Of a DNA stretch of 64,000 nt, positions 33,881-43,245 are shown one piece after another. This DNA is from Saccharopolyspora_C sp040643635 (lineage in GTDB: Bacteria; Actinomycetota; Actinomycetes; Mycobacteriales; Pseudonocardiaceae): positions 46,340-110,339 of the forward strand of contig NZ_JBEYUS010000013.1 in the NCBI RefSeq assembly GCF_040643635.1, in the 5' to 3' direction. The notes beneath the pieces were generated by a model. The model did not search any database, had not been told where the DNA came from, and was given only the letters and a program-made list of their open reading frames with translations. A program made the position numbers and the translations under genes. The stretch's first letter is position 1. Each line of letters opens with the position of its first letter.

Positions 33881-34774
33881 TCACGCCCGCGCGGTGTCGC
33901 GCAGCGCCGCGAGCAGCGACCGGGTGGCCGGCTGGTCGGCGATCGTCTCCCGCACCGCGATGTGGATGCGCCGCACCGGTTCGGGCCGCCGCACCGGCCG
34001 GACCACGACGCCGGGGTGCAGCACGCCGAGCGCGAGCCGCGGTTGCAGCCCGATGCCGAGCCCGGCCGCGACGAACCCCTGCGCCGCGTAGTCCCCGCCG
34101 GTCTCCAGCTCCAGCCGCGGCGTGAACCCGGCCGAGTCGAAGGCGTCCCGCAGCGATTCGGCGCACGGCCCGTCGCCCAGCGCCTCCAGCACCCACGGTT
34201 CGCCCGCGAGCCGGGCGAGGTCGATCTCCTCCTCCTGGCACAGCGGATGCCCCTGCGGCAGCAGCACGCGGTACGGCTCGTCGACGAGGTGCTCGATCCG
34301 GACGCCGCGCGCCTGCGGCGGTTCCCGGCCGACGACGATCACGGCGAGGTCGGCGGCACCGGTGGCGACGTCGCCGAGGATGCCGTCGTCGATCATCTTC
34401 AGGTCGAGCCGCACGTCGGGGTGCTCGGCGCGGAACTTCGCCACGACGGGCGGGACGAGCCCGACCCCGGCCGAGGTGAAGTAGCGCAGCCGCAGCCGTC
34501 CGGTGCGGCCGGCGCGCAGGTCGTCGAGTTCCGCGTCGGTGTCGGCGAGCAGCCCGGCGAGGTCGGCGGCGCGTTCGGCGAGCAGCCGCCCGGCGGCGGT
34601 GGGCCGCACGCCGCGGCCGACCTTCTCCAGCAGCGCGGTGCCCGCCTCCCGTTCGAGGGTGGCGATCTGCTGGCTGATCGCGGAGGGCGTGTAGCCGAGG
34701 TTCGTGGCGGCGCTGCTGATCGAGCCGCCGCTGACGACGGCGCGGAGGACCTGCATGCGGCGGGCGTCCAACAT
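33881..34774 (-). CDS. LysR-family transcriptional regulator
   Basis: 297 residues from ATG 34774. The N-terminal winged helix (LRAVVSGGSISSAATNLGYT, then SAISQQIATLEREAG) is followed by the periplasmic-binding-like effector domain (LRLRYFTSAGVGLVPPVVAKF). TACTGT lies 6 nt before the ATG with no ribosome site, so the message is probably leaderless. It is divergent from an EamA transporter and a perfect 8-bp inverted repeat sits between them, so it likely controls that exporter. Confidence 0.92.
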   Translation of the reverse strand: MLDARRMQVLRAVVSGGSISSAATNLGYTPSAISQQIATLEREAGTALLEKVGRGVRPTAAGRLLAERAADLAGLLADTDAELDDLRAGRTGRLRLRYFTSAGVGLVPPVVAKFRAEHPDVRLDLKMIDDGILGDVATGAADLAVIVVGREPPQARGVRIEHLVDEPYRVLLPQGHPLCQEEEIDLARLAGEPWVLEALGDGPCAESLRDAFDSAGFTPRLELETGGDYAAQGFVAAGLGIGLQPRLALGVLHPGVVVRPVRRPEPVRRIHIAVRETIADQPATRSLLAALRDTARA

Positions 34775-34791
34775 GGCCCGACAGTACAGCA

Positions 34792-34814
34792 AATCTGAAA
34801 CTTCACTTCAGATT
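34792..34814. promoter_or_regulatory. LysR operator
   Basis: AATCTGAA-N7-TTCAGATT is a perfect inverted repeat with the T-N11-A type layout, 17 bp upstream of the regulator ATG and between the divergent genes. Confidence 0.75.
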
Positions 34815-34886
34815 ATTTCGCTTGTCCTTACACGTCGGCTCTCGGATCGTGGTTCCCGGAACCGCCCCGCGACCGAGGGAGACACG

Positions 34887-35813
34887 ATGAACCACCGGAC
34901 GAGCCACCTGCGGCTCGGCGTGCTCGCGCTGCTGTGGGGCGCGAGCTTCCTGCTGATCAAGGTGGCGCTGACCGCGATGTCCCCGGCGCAGGTGGCGTTC
35001 ACCCGCATCGCGCTCGGCGCGGCGGTGCTGGTGGTGCTCTGCGCGGTGCGCGGGCTGCCGGTGCGGCTGGACCGGCGGCTGCTGCCGCACGTCGTCGTCG
35101 CCGGGTTCTTCGCGAGCGCGCTGCCGTGGGTGCTGCTCGGCGTCGGCGAGCGGACCGTGGACTCGGGGCTGGCGGGGGCGGTGAACGCGACGACCCCGCT
35201 GTGGACGCTGCTGTTCGGGTACCTCCTGGGGGCGCGCAGCGGGATCTCGCCGCGGATGCTCGGCGGGCTGGCCGTCGGGTTCGGCGGGGTGCTGCTGATC
35301 CTCGCGCCGTGGCAGGGCGCGTCGGCCGGGGCCGGGGTGTTCGCCTGCCTCGCGGCGGCGGCCAGCTACGGCGTCGGCTACGTGCACATCGGCCGGAAGC
35401 TGACCGGGACGGGAGCGCCCGCGCCGGTGCTGGCGGCGCTGCAGCTGGTCGCGGCGGCCGGGCTGGCGGCGCTGGTGCTCCCGCTGGAGGGGCTGCCCGC
35501 GGTGCGGTTCGACGCGGTGGCGCTGCTGGCGGTGGCGGTGCTCGGGGTGTTCGGCACCGGCGTGGGGTTCGCGCTGAACTACCGGCTCATCGCCGATGAG
35601 GGCGCGACGGTCGCTTCGACGGTCACCTACCTGATGCCGGTGGTGTCGGTGCTGCTCGGATGGCTGGTGCTGGGCGAGCAGCCGAGCTGGCGAGTGCTGC
35701 TCGGCATCGGCCTGGTGCTGGCGGGCGTGGCGCTCACCCGGAACCGTCCGGCCCGGAAGGCACCGGCCCGCGCCCCGTACGCCGACCTCGCCACCGAGCA
35801 CCCGATGAAGTGA
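34887..35813 (+). CDS. EamA/DMT-family transporter
   Basis: 308 residues from ATG 34887 with GAGGGAGA upstream. Ten hydrophobic helices in two EamA repeats are visible: LGVLALLWGASFLLIKVAL opens the first and ASYGVGYVHIGRKL opens the second. The end TYLMPVVSVLLGWLVLGEQP is the typical last-helix motif. Family members export amino acids or other small metabolites; the substrate here is unknown. Controlled, by position, by the divergent LysR protein. Confidence 0.9.
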   Translation: MNHRTSHLRLGVLALLWGASFLLIKVALTAMSPAQVAFTRIALGAAVLVVLCAVRGLPVRLDRRLLPHVVVAGFFASALPWVLLGVGERTVDSGLAGAVNATTPLWTLLFGYLLGARSGISPRMLGGLAVGFGGVLLILAPWQGASAGAGVFACLAAAASYGVGYVHIGRKLTGTGAPAPVLAALQLVAAAGLAALVLPLEGLPAVRFDAVALLAVAVLGVFGTGVGFALNYRLIADEGATVASTVTYLMPVVSVLLGWLVLGEQPSWRVLLGIGLVLAGVALTRNRPARKAPARAPYADLATEHPMK

Positions 35814-35826
35814 TCACCGAGCCGGA

Positions 35827-35859
35827 GGTGAACGGCCCGTTCGTCCGGGGCCGTTCACC
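35827..35859. terminator. bidirectional terminator (GTGAACGG family)
   Basis: 12-bp perfect stem GGTGAACGGCCC (35827-35838) with 35848-35859, between the convergent EamA and response-regulator genes. The left arm shares 18 of 19 bases with sequence at 63903. Confidence 0.75.
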
Positions 35860-35872
35860 CGCGCCGCTCGGG

Positions 35873-36547
35873 TCAGACGAGCCTGCGGTCGCTCGCCCAC
35901 CGGGACAGCTCGTAGCGGTTCGACAGCTGCGTCTTGCGCAGCACGCTCGACACGTGCGTCTCCACCGTCTTCACCGAGATGAACAGCTCGGCGGCGATCT
36001 CCTTGTACGCGTAGCCCCGCGCGAGCAGCCGCAGCACGTCCCGCTCCCGCGGGGTGAGCAGGTCCAGCTCCGGGTCGCCCACCGGCGCCGAGTTCGGCCC
36101 CTGCGAGAACGCGTCCAGCACGAACCCCGCGAGCCGCGGCGAGAACACCGGATCCCCGGCCGCCACCCGGCACACCGCGTCCGCGAGCTCCCGGCCGGAG
36201 ATCGTCTTGGTGACGTAGCCGCGCGCCCCACCGCGGATCACCGCGATCACGTCCTCCGCGGCGTCCGAGACGGACAGCGCGAGGAACACGACGTCCGGCT
36301 GCTCGCCGCGGACCCGCCGCAGCACCTCGGCACCGCCGCCGTCGGGCATGTGCACGTCGAGGAGCACCACCTGCGGCCGGTAGTGCGCGATGCCCGCGGC
36401 GGCCTCGGCGACCGAACCCGCCTCGCCGACGACCTCGACCTGGTCGGGCGCGGCGGCGAGCTCGGCGCGCACGCCGGAGCGGAACAACGCGTGGTCGTCG
36501 ACCAGGAACACCCGCACCGGGCGCTGGTCTGCTGCTTCGCTGGTCAC
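35873..36547 (-). CDS. NarL-type response regulator of a PspC-domain two-component system
   Basis: 224 residues from GTG 36547, chosen for its strong AGGAGG site; an ATG at 36577 overlapping the kinase stop would add ten residues. The receiver has Asp17-Asp18, phospho-acceptor Asp64 (VVLLDVHMP) and Lys114, so it is fully equipped. The LuxR helix-turn-helix occupies the last ~65 residues (LTPRERDVLRLLARGYAYKE, SVKTVETHVSSVLRK). The partner histidine kinase lies directly upstream. Likely target is the divergent PspC gene. Confidence 0.92.
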   Translation of the reverse strand: MTSEAADQRPVRVFLVDDHALFRSGVRAELAAAPDQVEVVGEAGSVAEAAAGIAHYRPQVVLLDVHMPDGGGAEVLRRVRGEQPDVVFLALSVSDAAEDVIAVIRGGARGYVTKTISGRELADAVCRVAAGDPVFSPRLAGFVLDAFSQGPNSAPVGDPELDLLTPRERDVLRLLARGYAYKEIAAELFISVKTVETHVSSVLRKTQLSNRYELSRWASDRRLV

Positions 36548-36573
36548 GTTCTCCTCCTCCACCGGCCGCCGGG

Positions 36574-38217
36574 TCATCGGCGGGCCTTGCGCGGCATGTC
36601 CATCTGCACTTCGGTGCCGGAGCCGGGCGCGGTCCTGATGCGGACCGAGCCGCCGTTGCGCTCCATCCTGCCCCGGATCGAATCGGCGATCCCGTGCCGG
36701 TCCGCCGACACGCGGTCGGGGTCGAAGCCGGTGCCGCGGTCCCGCACGAAGATCGACACCTGCTCGGGTTCGACCTCGGCGTACACGCTGACCTCGGCGA
36801 CCCCGGCGTGCTTGGCGGCGTTCACCACGGCTTCCCTGGCCGCGGCGAGCTGCGCGGTGAGGGCCTCGTCCAGCTCGCAGTCGCCGACGACGACCTGCCC
36901 CACGGTGATCGCGAAGGCGTCCTCCACCTCGCCGCAGGCCCTGGTGAGCTGCGCGGACAGCATCGGCCCCGGTTCCGCGGCCGGGCTCTCCGGTTCGGCG
37001 TCGTCGCCGCGGCCGTAGCCGCCGGGGCCGTAGAGCCAGGTCCGCAGCTCCCGCTCCTGGCCGCGCGCGAGCCGCCGCACCTCGCGCTCCGAACCGGCCT
37101 GCTTCTGGATCAGCGCCAGCGTCTGCAGCACCGAATCGTGCAGGTGCGCGGCGATCTCGGCGCGTTCCTGGGAGCGGACCCGACCGGCCCGTTCCACGTC
37201 GAGGTCCCGCATCAGCCGCACCCACCAGGGCACGGTGAGCACCGCGGCGCCGACCAGCGCGGTCACCGTGGACAGCAGCGCGAACTGGAGGTCGCTCACG
37301 CTGGCCGACCCGGCGAGGAACACCACCGCGCCGATCACGACGAGCGCGGCGCCGGACACGATCCGCACCACCGCGGCCCGCCCGCCACCGCCGAGCACCG
37401 CGCCCGCCACTCCGGAGCGCGCGCCTTCCCGCCAGCGCCGCCGCTGCGACTCGTCGGCCTCGCGCCACACCACGGCGGCGCCCACCATCGCGACCCCGAA
37501 CGGGCCGGTGAGCCAGCCGGGCAGGATGCCGAGCAGTCCGACGGCGACCGCGAGCCCCAGGCCGAGGATGATCAGCCCGAGGCCCTGCTGGCGCTCCCGG
37601 TCGGACATCGGCGGTTCGTTCCCGCCGCTCTGCGGCACGAAGATCCACAGCAGCCCGTAGCCGAGCACCCCGGCCCCGCCGAACGCGGCGAGCAACGCGA
37701 ACGCGGCGCGGACCCACAGCACCGACACCCCGAGGTGGTCGGCGAGCCCGCCGCAGATCCCGGCGACGAGCCTGCCGCCCCGCCGCCGGTACAGCGTCGG
37801 CGGGCGGGCGGCGTCAGCGGTGTCCCGGGCCAGGTGGCCGTGCGGGTCGGTGGGCCGGTCCGGGTCCAGGTGGAACGGGCTCGTGTCCGGCTCGACCGCG
37901 CCGGGCGAGAACCGCGGGGGCTGCGCGGTCCGGATCGGTGCGGGCTGGCCGGGTGCGGGCTGGCCGGGTGCGGCTTGCCCCGGTGCCGTCCGGCCCGGCA
38001 CGGCCTGCCCCGGCTCGACCTGGCCGGGCGCGGTCCGGATCGGCGCGGTCCGGTCGGGTGTCCCCTGCCCCGGCGCGGCCTGGCCAGGTGCGGCGAACCC
38101 CGGGTGCGGAGCGCGGACGGCGTCCTCCCGCCGATCGCCCCAGGTGGGCGCGGCGGCCTGCTGCGCGCGCGCCCGCCGCGACTCGCGATCCTGTTTCCGC
38201 TGGTACCGGTTCTTCAC
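36574..38217 (-). CDS. histidine kinase with N-terminal PspC domain
   Basis: 547 residues from GTG 38217 (start moderately uncertain). A disordered Pro/Ala/Gly/Gln lead with APGQ-type repeats (about 40-95) precedes a PspC domain (LYRRRGGRLVAGICGGLADH, about 135-195). Further membrane helices, the HisKA_3 box HLHDSVLQTLALIQK with His360, and a HATPase domain (AAREAVVNAAKHAG, DRGTGFDPDRV) follow. A linker LARGQERELRTWLYGPGG connects them. It should sense envelope state through PspC and phosphorylate the downstream regulator. Confidence 0.9.
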   Translation of the reverse strand: MKNRYQRKQDRESRRARAQQAAAPTWGDRREDAVRAPHPGFAAPGQAAPGQGTPDRTAPIRTAPGQVEPGQAVPGRTAPGQAAPGQPAPGQPAPIRTAQPPRFSPGAVEPDTSPFHLDPDRPTDPHGHLARDTADAARPPTLYRRRGGRLVAGICGGLADHLGVSVLWVRAAFALLAAFGGAGVLGYGLLWIFVPQSGGNEPPMSDRERQQGLGLIILGLGLAVAVGLLGILPGWLTGPFGVAMVGAAVVWREADESQRRRWREGARSGVAGAVLGGGGRAAVVRIVSGAALVVIGAVVFLAGSASVSDLQFALLSTVTALVGAAVLTVPWWVRLMRDLDVERAGRVRSQERAEIAAHLHDSVLQTLALIQKQAGSEREVRRLARGQERELRTWLYGPGGYGRGDDAEPESPAAEPGPMLSAQLTRACGEVEDAFAITVGQVVVGDCELDEALTAQLAAAREAVVNAAKHAGVAEVSVYAEVEPEQVSIFVRDRGTGFDPDRVSADRHGIADSIRGRMERNGGSVRIRTAPGSGTEVQMDMPRKARR

Positions 38218-38335
38218 CCTGCGATGGTCACACGCGCGGGTGATCAACCGCATCGGGGAATTCCCAGGGCGTTCCGGGCCGCGCTCAGGGGCGTCCCCGA
38301 TGTCCCGCCGCACGGCTCGGCTCGATAGTGGACGC

Positions 38336-39523
38336 ATGAGTGGGAATGACGACGTCGGCGACACCCTCCGGGAGATGTGGGAGACGCGGCCCGCGCGATT
38401 GCGCCGGGACCGCAAGCTCGGCGGGGTGTGCGGCGCGATCGGGCGGCGCTACGGCATCGATCCGGTGCTGCTGCGGGTGGCGTTCGTGGTCGCCACCATC
38501 CCGGGCGGCGGGGGGCTCGCCCTGTACCTGCTGCTGTGGCTGCTGCTGCCGTCCGATCCGGACGCGCCGAGCACCAGCCGGTTCCGCTGGCTGGCCGGGA
38601 TGGCGTTGCTGGTGCTGATCGGGATTCCCACCGCGCTGTCCATGCTCTACCCGCACGGCTGGCTGGTGTTCGGGGCCGCGTTCGGCGGGCTGTACCTGCT
38701 GCACCGCGGCTACCGGGACCGGCAGGTCTCGGCTCCGGCCGCGACGGCCGCGACCGCCGCACCGCCCGAACCGGCGATGAGCGCGACGGCGACCCCGTCC
38801 GGGGAGAACACCTGGGTGTACCCGGGCGCCCAGCAGCGCACCGAACCGCCGTCCTGGGACCCGCTGGGCGCCGCGCCGTTCGCCTGGGACCTGCCGAGCC
38901 CGGGGGCGGAGCCGGAGGAGCCACCGCAGAAGCGGACCTGGATCACCTGGCTCGCGCTGGGGCTGGCCGTGCTCGCCGGTGGCGCGGTGCTGATCGCGGG
39001 TGGTGGTCCCGGGGAGGCGCTCGCGGTTGCGCTGGGCGTGCTCGGCGCGGGCATGCTGGCCGCCGCGTTCCTGCACGGCGGGCGGGCACTCATCGCGTTC
39101 GCGCTACCGGTGGGGGCGCTGGCGCTGCTGCTGGGCCCGGCGCACGACGAGGCGCGGGAACCGGTCCAGGACCAGCGGGTGGTCGCGACGACCTCCGCCG
39201 GGCTGCAGGACAACTACCCCTACCTGGAGCACGGCACGTTGACCTTGGACCTGCGGCAGCTGCGGCTCAGCGGGAACGAGCGGATCGAGACCACCGCGGA
39301 GGTCGGCGACGGCCAGGTGCGGGTGCTGCTCCCGCGGGACCTGGACGTCACCGCGTCGTGCACCGCCGAGAGCGGCTCGGTGAACTGCCTCGGCGACCAG
39401 GAGCACGGGGACGGGTCCGCCCGGCTCGACATCGAGGATCCCGGTGCGGACGGGGTAGGCGCCGGCCACCTCACCGTGAACGCGTCCGTGACCGAAGGAA
39501 TGGTGGAGGTGCTCCGTGGCTGA
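38336..39523 (+). CDS. PspC-domain membrane protein
   Basis: 395 residues from ATG 38336. The PspC domain (LRRDRKLGGVCGAIGRRYGI) is followed by several membrane helices, a Pro-rich loop, three more helices and a C-terminal ~130-residue soluble domain. That domain reads NYPYLEHGTLTLDLRQLRLS and resembles the adhesin/LiaF-like C-terminus of toastrack proteins. It is divergent from the PspC histidine kinase, the standard three-gene arrangement in actinobacteria. It probably feeds envelope-stress information to the kinase; this is inference from context. Confidence 0.85.
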   Translation: MSGNDDVGDTLREMWETRPARLRRDRKLGGVCGAIGRRYGIDPVLLRVAFVVATIPGGGGLALYLLLWLLLPSDPDAPSTSRFRWLAGMALLVLIGIPTALSMLYPHGWLVFGAAFGGLYLLHRGYRDRQVSAPAATAATAAPPEPAMSATATPSGENTWVYPGAQQRTEPPSWDPLGAAPFAWDLPSPGAEPEEPPQKRTWITWLALGLAVLAGGAVLIAGGGPGEALAVALGVLGAGMLAAAFLHGGRALIAFALPVGALALLLGPAHDEAREPVQDQRVVATTSAGLQDNYPYLEHGTLTLDLRQLRLSGNERIETTAEVGDGQVRVLLPRDLDVTASCTAESGSVNCLGDQEHGDGSARLDIEDPGADGVGAGHLTVNASVTEGMVEVLRG

Positions 39524-39707
39524 GCAGAACGAGAGGCGTGCGCAGTCGCCGGACACGATGCTGCTGGCTTCCGGCGCGGTGGCGCTGATGATCTCGGCGT
39601 CGGTGCTGCTGGGCGGTACGCGGGACTTCTGGATCGAGTGGTCGCTGGCCGGGCTGGCGGTGGTGGTGGGGATCTTCCTGCTCATCGCGTCGATGCGCCG
39701 CCGCTGA
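39516..39707 (+). CDS. small two-TM protein following the PspC gene
   Basis: 63 residues from GTG 39516, overlapping the end of the PspC gene by 8 nt. Two helices, MLLASGAVALMISASVLL and WSLAGLAVVVGIFLLIAS, end in a basic MRRR tail. Overlap implies co-translation with the PspC protein. No known family motif. Confidence 0.75.
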   Translation: MAEQNERRAQSPDTMLLASGAVALMISASVLLGGTRDFWIEWSLAGLAVVVGIFLLIASMRRR

Positions 39708-40273
39708 ATCGCTGACCGCTGCCCGCGCTGCCGCCTCGGTGGTGGCGCGGGCGGTGGTGGCGCGGGCGGTGGTGGCGTGTGGCGCGTGGGCGGTCTTGGC
39801 GCGTGGGCGGTCTTGGCGCGGCGGACCCTGCCGGGCGCGGCCGACTCCCTCGGGCGCTGCGGACCCTCTGGACGTTGCGACCGGTTTCGGCACTCCGGCC
39901 GGTCTCGGCACTCCGGCTGGTCTCAGCACTCCGGCCGGTCTCGGCGCAACGGCCGGTCGCCACACCGCGGCCGGTGATTCCGCCCCGCGAAGCGCTGCCG
40001 GTGGTACCGATCCGCCGCGAGCCCGCGCGACTCCCGCGCAATTGATCTTCGCAATCCGCGGGCAGGAATAATGGGAACGAACCAATCGCATTCGCCCGAC
40101 TTCGAACCGTGATCACGCGCTCGCCGCAACTGGCAAAAACGGCGATATTCAGTACCTCGAATTGCGCAACCGGGTCCCGTTGAGCGGCGAATAGCAGCCG
40201 ATCGGCCTAATCAGTTCCGGACTGCATCGATATAGCCTTTACCGGAACGTTTCAGGTGAGCAGCCTGTCCCGT
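39708..40273. other. non-coding region with tandem repeats before the glucanase gene
   Basis: The first ~260 bp are GC-rich and repetitive. From about 40060 the base composition drops (for example GGAATAATGGGAACGAACC), marking the promoter side of the glucanase gene. Open frames on the minus strand here encode only low-complexity sequence and were not called. Confidence 0.5.
39881..39970. repeat. five 18-bp tandem repeats
   Basis: Units CCGGTCTCGGCACTCCGG (39899-39916) and neighbours every 18 bp from 39881 to 39970; the first three are 16-17/18 identical and the last two decay. Confidence 0.8.
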
Positions 40274-40287
40274 TGAGAGCGCTCTCA
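40274..40287. promoter_or_regulatory. LacI-family operator upstream of the glucanase gene
   Basis: TGAGAGCGCTCTCA is a perfect 14-bp palindrome with the CG centre of LacI/GalR-type operators, very like the cellulose-utilisation box TGGGAGCGCTCCCA bound by CebR. It lies 31 bp before the GTG. Confidence 0.7.
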
Positions 40288-40318
40288 TCCTTCAACGTCC
40301 CCCCGAAGGAGACTTCTC

Positions 40319-41245
40319 GTGCCCCGAACCGGATTCAAGGCGGCAGGAACGACCCTCGCCGCGCTGTGCCTGTTCCCGTTCGTCACCTCTTCGGCCACCT
40401 CCGCGGTGGCGGCTCCGGCCGAGCCCGCGGCCGCGCCGAAGAAGGAGGTGTTCTTCGACGACTTCTCCGGCGACCAGCTCGACCGCTCCAAGTGGAAGGT
40501 CGAGGTCACCGGGGACAACTTCACCACGGTGAACTCCGAGCAGCAGGCCTACGTGGACTCGCCCGAGACGATCTACATCGATCACGACGACGCGAACACC
40601 GGCGCCGAGAACGGCGCACTCGCCCTGCACGCGCGCAGCACTCCCGGTTTCCAGGCCCCGGACGGGAACACCTACGACTTCCAGTCCGGCCGGGTCAACA
40701 CCCAGGACAACTTCGAGTTCACCTACGGCCGCTACTCGGCGAAGGTGAAGCTGCCCGAGGGCGGCACCAGCCAGGGCCTGTGGCCGGCGTGGTGGTCGCT
40801 GGGCGCCAACATCGACGAGGTGAACTGGCCGCAGTGCGGCGAGGTCGACATCATGGAGAGCGTCGGCGAGCCGTGGACCAGCGTCGCGCTGCACGGTCCC
40901 GAGTACAACGGCGACACCCCGATCAACGGGCAGCAGCAATTCGAGGGTTCCGACCCGGGCGACTGGCACGTCTTCACGGCCGATTGGACGCCGGAAGGAA
41001 TCACCTTCCTCGTCGATGACAAGGAGATCTACAAGATCACCAAGGCCGAAATGGAGCAGAACGGCTGGACCTGGGTCTACGACGACCCGCAGTTCATGAT
41101 TCTGAACTTCGCACTCGGCGGCCAGTTCCCGAACGGCGTCAACGGCGTCACCGAACCTTATTTCGGTCTCCCGCAGGAATCGGTGGACAAGGTGAAGGCG
41201 GGCAATGCGCGCTACCTCGTCGACTGGGTCCGCGTCGAGCAGTGA
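40319..41245 (+). CDS. secreted GH16 endo-beta-glucanase
   Basis: 308 residues from GTG 40319 (GAAGGAGA upstream). A Sec signal peptide (TTLAALCLFPFVTSSATS, cleavage near 30-35) precedes one GH16 domain. The catalytic motif is GEVDIME with Glu175, Asp177 and Glu180. WPAWWSLG and DWHVFTADWTPEGI are further hallmarks, and the protein ends at the domain with no carbohydrate-binding module. Likely a laminarinase/beta-1,3(-1,4)-glucanase acting outside the cell. The LacI-type palindrome upstream suggests induction by sugar oligomers; the repressor gene is not in the window. Confidence 0.93.
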   Translation: MPRTGFKAAGTTLAALCLFPFVTSSATSAVAAPAEPAAAPKKEVFFDDFSGDQLDRSKWKVEVTGDNFTTVNSEQQAYVDSPETIYIDHDDANTGAENGALALHARSTPGFQAPDGNTYDFQSGRVNTQDNFEFTYGRYSAKVKLPEGGTSQGLWPAWWSLGANIDEVNWPQCGEVDIMESVGEPWTSVALHGPEYNGDTPINGQQQFEGSDPGDWHVFTADWTPEGITFLVDDKEIYKITKAEMEQNGWTWVYDDPQFMILNFALGGQFPNGVNGVTEPYFGLPQESVDKVKAGNARYLVDWVRVEQ

Positions 41246-41361
41246 TTCCCGCTCACGTGCGTCGTGACCCGCGCCCGCGACGCCCGTGAACCGGGTGGAG
41301 GCGGGCCCGGTGCGCCCCGGTCCGATCCCGGCAGCACCGCGGCTCCGCCCCCGACCTCCGA

Positions 41362-41408
41362 GTGAACGGACCGTTCGCCCAACCCGATTGGACGGACGGT
41401 CCGTTCAC
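41362..41408. terminator. inverted repeat terminator (GTGAACGG family)
   Basis: GTGAACGGACCGT (41362-41374) pairs perfectly with 41396-41408 over a 21-nt loop. It lies between the convergent glucanase and guaA genes. Confidence 0.65.
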
Positions 41409-41509
41409 GCACGTCCACCCCCGGACGCGGTCGCACCCGAGGCTCCCTTCCGGCGGCACGGCCCGTTCGCCTGCCGGGAGAGCACCGCCGTCCCGGCCCG
41501 GGAACGAGA

Positions 41510-41539
41510 ACGGGCCGCGCGGTGTTCCGCGCGGCCCGT
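41510..41539. terminator. guaA terminator
   Basis: 13-bp perfect stem ACGGGCCGCGCGG (41510-41522) with 41527-41539, TGTT loop, 15 nt past the guaA stop. Confidence 0.75.
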
Positions 41540-41554
41540 GGCTCCGGAGTCCGG

Positions 41555-43165
<1,611 letters not shown>

Positions 43166-43245
43166 GTCGTCGAAACCTCCAGGCGAATGCGTGCGCTGGG
43201 ACCCATCATCCCAGCTAGCCCCCACCGCCCGGGCAGCGGCTCCGG

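Noticed and set aside
39471..40116. Minus-strand ORFs over the 18-bp repeats
   Set aside because: Product is low-complexity and there is no ribosome site; best explained by repeats without stops.
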